A stretch of DNA of 64,000 nt, taken from Bacteroidota bacterium. Lineage in GTDB: Bacteria > Bacteroidota > Bacteroidia > Flavobacteriales_F > PHOS-HE28. This document shows, in pieces, positions 58,394 to 64,000 of the stretch. The notes beneath the pieces are model-generated. The model made no database searches. It was not told the origin of the DNA and saw only the letters and a program-made list of their open reading frames with translations. Numbering within the stretch: position 1 is the first letter of the stretch; each line of letters opens with the position of its first letter. The DNA is taken from the NCBI GenBank assembly GCA_029573495.1, contig JAKQEI010000246.1:1-64000 (forward strand), read 5' to 3'. A program made the position numbers and the translations under genes.

Positions 58394-61300
58394 GTGGGAT
58401 CGAACAAAGTCAAACGTGCGTTTCCCGCTGCTGGACCGGAGGTCGTTGAAGGACCCTCCATTCCTGATGTGGTCCGGAAACCGCTGCTGGCTTGCGTATT
58501 AAGCGTCGCATGTGGCTGTGCGCTGTTCGCCCAGCCAACGATCCATCCGATCACCGAAGGTTCGATCATCGCTTGTACCGGTGGTTTCGTGGGCAGTGGA
58601 GGAGTCGTTGGCGGATACGAGGACAATGAGGACTACACCGCGACGATCTGCCCGGACCAACCGGGACAGGGGATCTTCCTGACGTTCATTTCATTCGATC
58701 TGAGCCAGGACGGCGCTGCACCGTACGACCAGATGTTCATCTACAACGGGTCGGACACGAACGCCCCATTGATCGGAACCTACACGGACGGGGAGCTCCA
58801 GGGCCAGATCGTCGCCACGACACCGGACAACCCGACAGGCTGCCTCACGGTGCGGTTCACCTCGAACGCGATCGGGACCGGGACCTTCAGCGCCGCCATC
58901 TCCTGCGGAACACCGTGTTGGCCACCTGTACCGGACGCGGTGATCGTTGGTGAAACCTTGCCGGCCAAGGTGTGCATAGGGGAACCCGTGCAGTTCGATG
59001 CAAGCGCCTCCCAACCTCACCCAGGCCGCACCATCGTTGAATATTCCTGGGACATGTTCGATGGCACGGTGTTGAACGGGGCGGCCGTGGAACACGCGTT
59101 CGATGAACCTGGACAATACCTGGTATCGCTTACGGTGACCGATGATCTGGGTTGTACCAACACGCAGCAGACCACGGTGGCCGTATGGGTGGGCACGGAA
59201 CCGCTCTTCTTCGGCACAACGGGGGATACCACCGTCTGCGCGAATGGGACGATCCCATTGCAGGGCCAAACCGAAGCGGTCACATGGAACCAATTGCCCG
59301 TGGTCGACCTCGGTGGCGAGATCGCCTTACCGGACGAGCAGGGGGTACTCTTCACGAGTGAGATCGAGTTCTCCATCTTCCCACCAGGTGCGACGGTCCT
59401 GACGCCTTCGGATCTGAGCACTTTCTGCGTGAGCATGGAGCATTCCTTCATTGGGGACTTCGTGCTAAGCTTGACCTGCCCGAATGGACAGAACGTGGTG
59501 ATGCACCAGCAAGGTGGTGGGGGGACCTACGTTGGGGACGCCAGCGATGCGACGGAAGGAATTCCGGGTGAATGCTGGGATTACTGTTTCAGCAACTCGG
59601 CCACTTGGGGTACGTGGGTGGAAAGTTCCGCGAACGGAGCGACCCCACACGTGATGCCCGCGCCCTCCACACCTGGAGCACAAACGTTGATACCAGGCAC
59701 CTACACGCCGATAGACCCCTTCTCCGACTTCATCGGATGTCCGCTCAATGGGATCTGGACGCTGAACTACATGGACAACTGGGGAGCAGATGACGGCACG
59801 ATGTGCAGTTGGTCCATCAGTTTCGACCCGGCGCTCTACCCGGACCTGGTGGAATTCACACCGGTGATCGGTACGACCGCGGATAGCGTGTGGTGGGAAG
59901 GGGACGACCTGACCACGAACGCCGGCACACCCGCCCAAGCCAGCGCCACCCCGACGGAGACAGGCGTTCATCCGTACACCTTCCACGTGATCGACGATTT
60001 CGGTTGCGAGCACGACACCACCATCAACATCACCGTGACCCCGCCGCCGGTGGTGGACGTCACCTCGACCGAAGGCATCTGCACCGAACCATCCCAGCTG
60101 CTGGCCTCCGTCGTCGCCGATCCACCTCCTCCCCTGCCGTGCACCTACAGCCTCATCTTGAACGACTCCTTTGGCGATGGTTGGGCTGGCGGAGCGCATG
60201 TGACGATCACCATCAATGGCCAGGCGACTGACTACACGCTGGCATCGGGCGCTACCATCACCATACCGATCGAGGTCCCGTTCGGCACACCGTTCCAGGT
60301 GAACTACACGGCTGGTACGTTGTGGAACGGTGAGAACTCCTTCCAACTGATCTCTCCCGCCGGCACCCTCATCTACTCCTCCCCGAACGGGCCTTTGTCG
60401 GGCAATGTCTGGAACGGTGCGGGGGTATGCGCGATCGTTTCCCCCGTGACCTACATATGGACGCCGAACAACGCCGTTTCCGTGAACAACATCCCGAACC
60501 CGACCGCGACGATCAGCGCGCCGACGTTCATCACGGTGGCCATCCACCCGGTCGGCCAACCCTGGTGTACCACACAGGACACGATCACAGTGGAACCGCC
60601 GTCGGTCCTGGAGAACGACAGCTTGATCACGGATGTGCTGTGCTTCGGCGGGACCGGTAGCGCGGAGATCACGACCACCGGTCTCGGCGGGCCTTGGAAC
60701 TACCGCTGGACGGACGCTGCGAACAGCGTCATCAGGGAAGTGGGTCCGTTGAACGGAGACCTTTTGACCGCACCAGCGGGCGACTACAGTGTGGTCGTGA
60801 CCGAAGGCCCGAACGGGAACGGATGCTCGGACACGGTGCGGGTCACCATCACGGAACCTCCGCTCCTCGTCTGGTCCCTTGTTCCGATGGACACGACCAT
60901 TTGTGTGGATGGGGTGGCCGTGCTGGCCGCAGAGACCGAGGGCGGGACAGCACCGGTAACCTATGTGTGGGACCAGGGTCTGGTCGGCTCAGGTCCGCAT
61001 CAGGTCAGCCCTTCCGACAGCACGGTCTATACCGTCCAGGCGGTGGACGCACATGATTGCATCACCTCCACGGTGACGCTGCTCGTGGGAGTGCTGGATT
61101 CCCTGCACTATGATCCGCTCGTCGACTTCGAGCAGTGCAGCGGCGTGCCGTTCGATCTGGAGGTGTCGAACCTTGTCGGTGGCGATGGCAACTATGGGTA
61201 TGGCTGGAGCTCCGGCAACTCCGAAACCGCACTCCTGACGGACTCCCTTGTCGACGATGCCACCTACTGCGTGACCGTCTCGGACGGGTGCGAAACGCCA

Positions 61301-62125
61301 CCCATCACCTCATGTACGGAGATCACGGTGTTGCATACCCCTGCGTTCGAATTGACCATGGATACGGTCCTGGGTTGTCGACCCTTCGAAGTGGCCTTCG
61401 CATTGCGCGATACCACCAATGGTGCCCAGGTCGCATGGCGCTTCGGTGAGGGCGAGTCCGCGATCGCTGGTCCGCTGTTGTCCCATATCTACGACCGATC
61501 AGGCACCTTCGATGTGAGCACCGAGGTCACCTGGCCGAACGGATGTGTCACCGACACTAGCTGGATCGACCTGATCACGGTGATACCGGTACCGAAGCCG
61601 GAGTTCTCCTATTCCCCTGAACCGCTCACGATCTTCGAACCGCACGCACGATTCACCGAACTGGCGGGCCCGAACGAGGTGGGATATGCATGGGACTTCT
61701 TCGATCTGGGGGTCTCGGACGAACCCGATCCGGAGGTCACGTTCTCGAACATCGTTGGTGACCTTTACCCGGTGCAACTGGTGGTGTGGAATGAACTGGG
61801 CTGTTCGGATACGTTGTTGCGGTACGTCCCTGTCGAGGATGCCTTCCTGATCCATGCACCGAACAGCTTCACCCCGAACGGGGATGACCTGAACGAGGAA
61901 TTCAGGATCCTGGGCAATGACCTTTCGCGTGACGAGTTCACGCTGGACATATTCGACCGTTGGGGGCACGTTGTGTTCAGTGCCACAAGCCCGGAGCTTG
62001 GCTGGGACGGCAAGGTGAATGGCACTGTGGCGGAAGTGGGTGTTTACGTCTGGCGTCTGAAGGCTCGCTCTTTGCAGACCCTGGAGAAGCATATCCTTTT
62101 CGGCCACGTGAGCCTGTTGCGCTGA
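58394..62125 (+). CDS. Giant surface protein 2: paralogue of protein 1
   Basis: 1243 residues, starting 9 bases after protein 1, so probably cotranscribed. The N-terminal 30 residues before the hydrophobic segment (PLLACVLSVACGCALFAQ) are long for a signal peptide; a GTG at 58469 is an alternative start. Same domain order: CUB (about 60-172), PKD (178-265), P-domain (about 320-478), GDGW module (582-680, LNDSFGDGWAGGAH), several Ig/SprB-like repeats (690-985), PKD (990-1065 and 1070-1147), and the gliding-motility C-terminal domain (1150-1243, NSFTPNGDDLNEEFRI ... FDRWGHVVFS). Differs mainly in the middle repeats. T9SS type B cargo. Confidence 0.91.
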   Translation: MGSNKVKRAFPAAGPEVVEGPSIPDVVRKPLLACVLSVACGCALFAQPTIHPITEGSIIACTGGFVGSGGVVGGYEDNEDYTATICPDQPGQGIFLTFISFDLSQDGAAPYDQMFIYNGSDTNAPLIGTYTDGELQGQIVATTPDNPTGCLTVRFTSNAIGTGTFSAAISCGTPCWPPVPDAVIVGETLPAKVCIGEPVQFDASASQPHPGRTIVEYSWDMFDGTVLNGAAVEHAFDEPGQYLVSLTVTDDLGCTNTQQTTVAVWVGTEPLFFGTTGDTTVCANGTIPLQGQTEAVTWNQLPVVDLGGEIALPDEQGVLFTSEIEFSIFPPGATVLTPSDLSTFCVSMEHSFIGDFVLSLTCPNGQNVVMHQQGGGGTYVGDASDATEGIPGECWDYCFSNSATWGTWVESSANGATPHVMPAPSTPGAQTLIPGTYTPIDPFSDFIGCPLNGIWTLNYMDNWGADDGTMCSWSISFDPALYPDLVEFTPVIGTTADSVWWEGDDLTTNAGTPAQASATPTETGVHPYTFHVIDDFGCEHDTTINITVTPPPVVDVTSTEGICTEPSQLLASVVADPPPPLPCTYSLILNDSFGDGWAGGAHVTITINGQATDYTLASGATITIPIEVPFGTPFQVNYTAGTLWNGENSFQLISPAGTLIYSSPNGPLSGNVWNGAGVCAIVSPVTYIWTPNNAVSVNNIPNPTATISAPTFITVAIHPVGQPWCTTQDTITVEPPSVLENDSLITDVLCFGGTGSAEITTTGLGGPWNYRWTDAANSVIREVGPLNGDLLTAPAGDYSVVVTEGPNGNGCSDTVRVTITEPPLLVWSLVPMDTTICVDGVAVLAAETEGGTAPVTYVWDQGLVGSGPHQVSPSDSTVYTVQAVDAHDCITSTVTLLVGVLDSLHYDPLVDFEQCSGVPFDLEVSNLVGGDGNYGYGWSSGNSETALLTDSLVDDATYCVTVSDGCETPPITSCTEITVLHTPAFELTMDTVLGCRPFEVAFALRDTTNGAQVAWRFGEGESAIAGPLLSHIYDRSGTFDVSTEVTWPNGCVTDTSWIDLITVIPVPKPEFSYSPEPLTIFEPHARFTELAGPNEVGYAWDFFDLGVSDEPDPEVTFSNIVGDLYPVQLVVWNELGCSDTLLRYVPVEDAFLIHAPNSFTPNGDDLNEEFRILGNDLSRDEFTLDIFDRWGHVVFSATSPELGWDGKVNGTVAEVGVYVWRLKARSLQTLEKHILFGHVSLLR

Positions 62126-62263
62126 ACGGCGGGGTGTTCCATCCCTCCTTGGACCGGTTTGGTCCTCAACCAATCCCTGTTCGTCCAATTGCCTTGACAG
62201 GAAGGTCCTTCGTACCTTATTACCGAGTACTTTCCCAACGCAAAGACCACCTGACCGCTTCAC

Positions 62264-64000
62264 ATGGGAGAACGATACGCCTGGACCTGCCACCCGAGGT
62301 CGAAGGGACCCGTTCAACCGCGAACCTGGATCGTGGTCCTGGTGGTCGCCGTGTGGTGGGCAGCCATGAACCCTTCGCGTTCTTTCGGCCAGGCCTTCCC
62401 CATCTTCAACGGTTCGGTGAACACCTGTGTCGGTGCTTTCCTGGATAGTGGCGGCGAGGGGGGCTCGGGCTACGGGAACAACGAGAACTTCACCTACACG
62501 ATCTGCCCGGACAACCCGAACGATGCGGTATCGCTGAACTTCATCACCTTCCAACTTGACAATACTGGTCCCGGGCCCACGGACCAGATGACCATCTACG
62601 ACGGGAACAGTACGGCAGCTCCTTCGTTGGGCACCTATGCTGGCAATACCCTGGAAGGATATGTCGTCAACGCATCCCCGTTGAACACGTCCGGCTGCCT
62701 GACGGTCGTTTTCCGATCCAACGCCGCGGGCACCGGCATCTTCGCAGCGAGCATCTCCTGTTACACGCCATGTCAACGCCCCACTGCGGTCGCTGCGATG
62801 AGCGAGGCCGCGCCCGCGATGGTCTGTCCGGGCGAAGTGGTCTCTTTCAACAGTGCGGGATCATTCGCTGCTCCGGGCTTTTCCATAGCCAACCGGCGAT
62901 GGGAATGGGGAGATGGGACCGTGACCGATCCAGCCCCTGTTAACGCCACGCACGCCTATGCGCAACCAGGCTATTACCAGGCCCAGTTGTACCTGCTGGA
63001 CGACAATGGCTGCGCCAGTACCAACCGGGTGGACCTTGAGGTCCTGGTGGGAACTGAGCCGACCTTCAATGGAACGGGCGGTGATGTGCTAGGCTGTGTA
63101 GGCGAGATCCTCTGCCTCGATGCCGTGGTGAACCCGGTCACCTTCAACGAGCTTCCCTCGGGCGACTTAGGGAATGGTGTGTTCCTCGCGGATGAAGTGG
63201 GTTCGTGTTTCACGGCGGAGATCGAGTTCACACAATTCGACCCAGGACAAACATTGAACTCCATCGCGGACCTGTTCTCCATCTGCATGAACATGGAGCA
63301 CTCCTTCATTGGGGACCTGGTCGTTCGCATCATCAGCCCGACCGGACAAACGGTGACGATGCATCAGCAGGGCGGTGGGGGCACCTTCCTAGGTATACCG
63401 GTCGACAATGACGCACAACCGAATGCCCAGGGCACATGTTGGCAGTATTGTTTCAGCCCCACGGCGACCAATGGTACCTGGGTGGACAATGCGGGAGGCA
63501 CGCTTCCATCCGGGACGTACGAAAGCCTCAACAACCTGAGCGGCCTGTTGGGTTCGCAGTTGAACGGTATCTGGCAATTGCAGATCTGCGACCTGTGGGC
63601 ATCGGACAACGGTTTCGTGTGTGACTGGAACATCAGCTTCGATCCGGACCTCTTCCCCGATCTGGTGGAGTTCACACCAGTGTATGGCACCGATTGTGAC
63701 AGCAGTAGTTGGTCAGGTCCGAACATCTCCTCGACCTCTTCCACCTGCCAGGGGATATGCATCACGCCGCCGAGCACCGGGGTATTCCCCTACACCTACA
63801 CTGTCACCGACAACTTCGGATGTACTTACGACACCACGTTGTCGATCACGGTGATCCCGCCGGCGATCATCAATGCCGGGGCTGACGTCTCCACGTGTGA
63901 TACACCTGTTCCGCTGAACGCGACGATCATATCAGGCGGATTCCCGTCACCCTGCAACTATCAGCTCATTCTGAATGATTCTTTCGGGGATGGGTGGACG
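62264..64000 (+). CDS. Giant surface protein 3 (partial, 3' end outside window)
   Basis: The frame from ATG 62264 is open to base 64000, giving the first 579 residues. The N-terminus has a long basic leader then a hydrophobic stretch (TWIVVLVVAVWWAAMNP) and SFGQA, read as signal peptide. The CUB domain (from about 55, CVGAFLDSGGEGGSGYGNNE), PKD (GDGTVTDPAPVN), P-domain (MEHSFIGDLVVRIISPTGQT and WASDNGFVCDWNISF) and the beginning of the GDGW module (LILNDSFGDGWT at the very end) follow in the same order as in proteins 1 and 2. Gap to protein 2 is 138 bases with no terminator; a weak TTG/taccttat pair sits at about 62189-62220. Confidence 0.88.
   Translation, partial: MGERYAWTCHPRSKGPVQPRTWIVVLVVAVWWAAMNPSRSFGQAFPIFNGSVNTCVGAFLDSGGEGGSGYGNNENFTYTICPDNPNDAVSLNFITFQLDNTGPGPTDQMTIYDGNSTAAPSLGTYAGNTLEGYVVNASPLNTSGCLTVVFRSNAAGTGIFAASISCYTPCQRPTAVAAMSEAAPAMVCPGEVVSFNSAGSFAAPGFSIANRRWEWGDGTVTDPAPVNATHAYAQPGYYQAQLYLLDDNGCASTNRVDLEVLVGTEPTFNGTGGDVLGCVGEILCLDAVVNPVTFNELPSGDLGNGVFLADEVGSCFTAEIEFTQFDPGQTLNSIADLFSICMNMEHSFIGDLVVRIISPTGQTVTMHQQGGGGTFLGIPVDNDAQPNAQGTCWQYCFSPTATNGTWVDNAGGTLPSGTYESLNNLSGLLGSQLNGIWQLQICDLWASDNGFVCDWNISFDPDLFPDLVEFTPVYGTDCDSSSWSGPNISSTSSTCQGICITPPSTGVFPYTYTVTDNFGCTYDTTLSITVIPPAIINAGADVSTCDTPVPLNATIISGGFPSPCNYQLILNDSFGDGWT

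Overview
The window looks like chromosome of a high-GC member of the Bacteroidota, most likely a Flavobacteriales-type lineage. The evidence is: several secreted proteins ending in type IX secretion (T9SS) sorting domains (type A at 7.6 kb and 51.4 kb, gliding-motility/type B at 54.5, 58.3 and 62.1 kb); a PorE-like TPR/beta-propeller/OmpA protein; fused SecDF; type III glutamine synthetase; DUF2851 and DUF3467 proteins; the gene order tRNA-Thr-Tyr-Gly-Thr-tuf-tRNA-Trp-secE-nusG-rplKAJL-rpoBC; and promoters of the Bacteroidota type (TTG, about 19 bp, TAnnTTTG) rather than -35/-10 boxes. Shine-Dalgarno sequences are weak or absent in front of most genes.

Layout. 0-7.7 kb: tail of a secreted protein, dnaK, a MORN-repeat protein and a 1306-residue glycine-rich T9SS type A cargo protein behind an unusually AT-rich upstream region. 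7.7-16.7 kb: a NamZ-like muramidase back to back with an FtsX-type ABC permease, a cystathionine beta-synthase-like enzyme, a GT-C-like membrane protein, a BtuF/TroA-like binding protein, and a patatin fused to an outer-membrane barrel with a translationally coupled 79-residue protein. 16.7-30.6 kb (minus strand): the transcription/translation core, from four tRNAs through tuf, tRNA-Trp, secE, nusG, L11, L1, L10, L12, RpoB and RpoC to a DUF3467 protein, with a clear promoter at its head.

30.6-45.9 kb (minus strand): hpf, xerC, rpsU, an acyl-CoA dehydrogenase, apt and a helix-hairpin-helix membrane protein, an RmlD-like reductase with PspC and DUF2851 proteins, pyrF, prfA, purM, the PorE-like protein, glutamine synthetase III and tatA. 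45.9-52.5 kb: secDF, a VCBS-repeat T9SS cargo, mdh. 52.6-64 kb (plus strand): an ECF sigma factor, a one-membrane-span PKD protein carrying a gliding-motility C-terminal domain, and three giant tandem paralogues (CUB, PKD, P-domain, 'GDGW' module, SprB/Ig-like modules, T9SS type B tail), the third cut by the window edge.

Functionally the middle is housekeeping. The accessory interest is at the right end, where a sigma factor and a candidate membrane-bound anti-sigma/sensor sit directly upstream of a tandem array of very large cell-surface proteins. Strong hairpin terminators separate most units. At three places the terminator tail also reads as the -7 promoter element of the next gene. No rRNA, CRISPR array, insertion sequence or prophage was seen.
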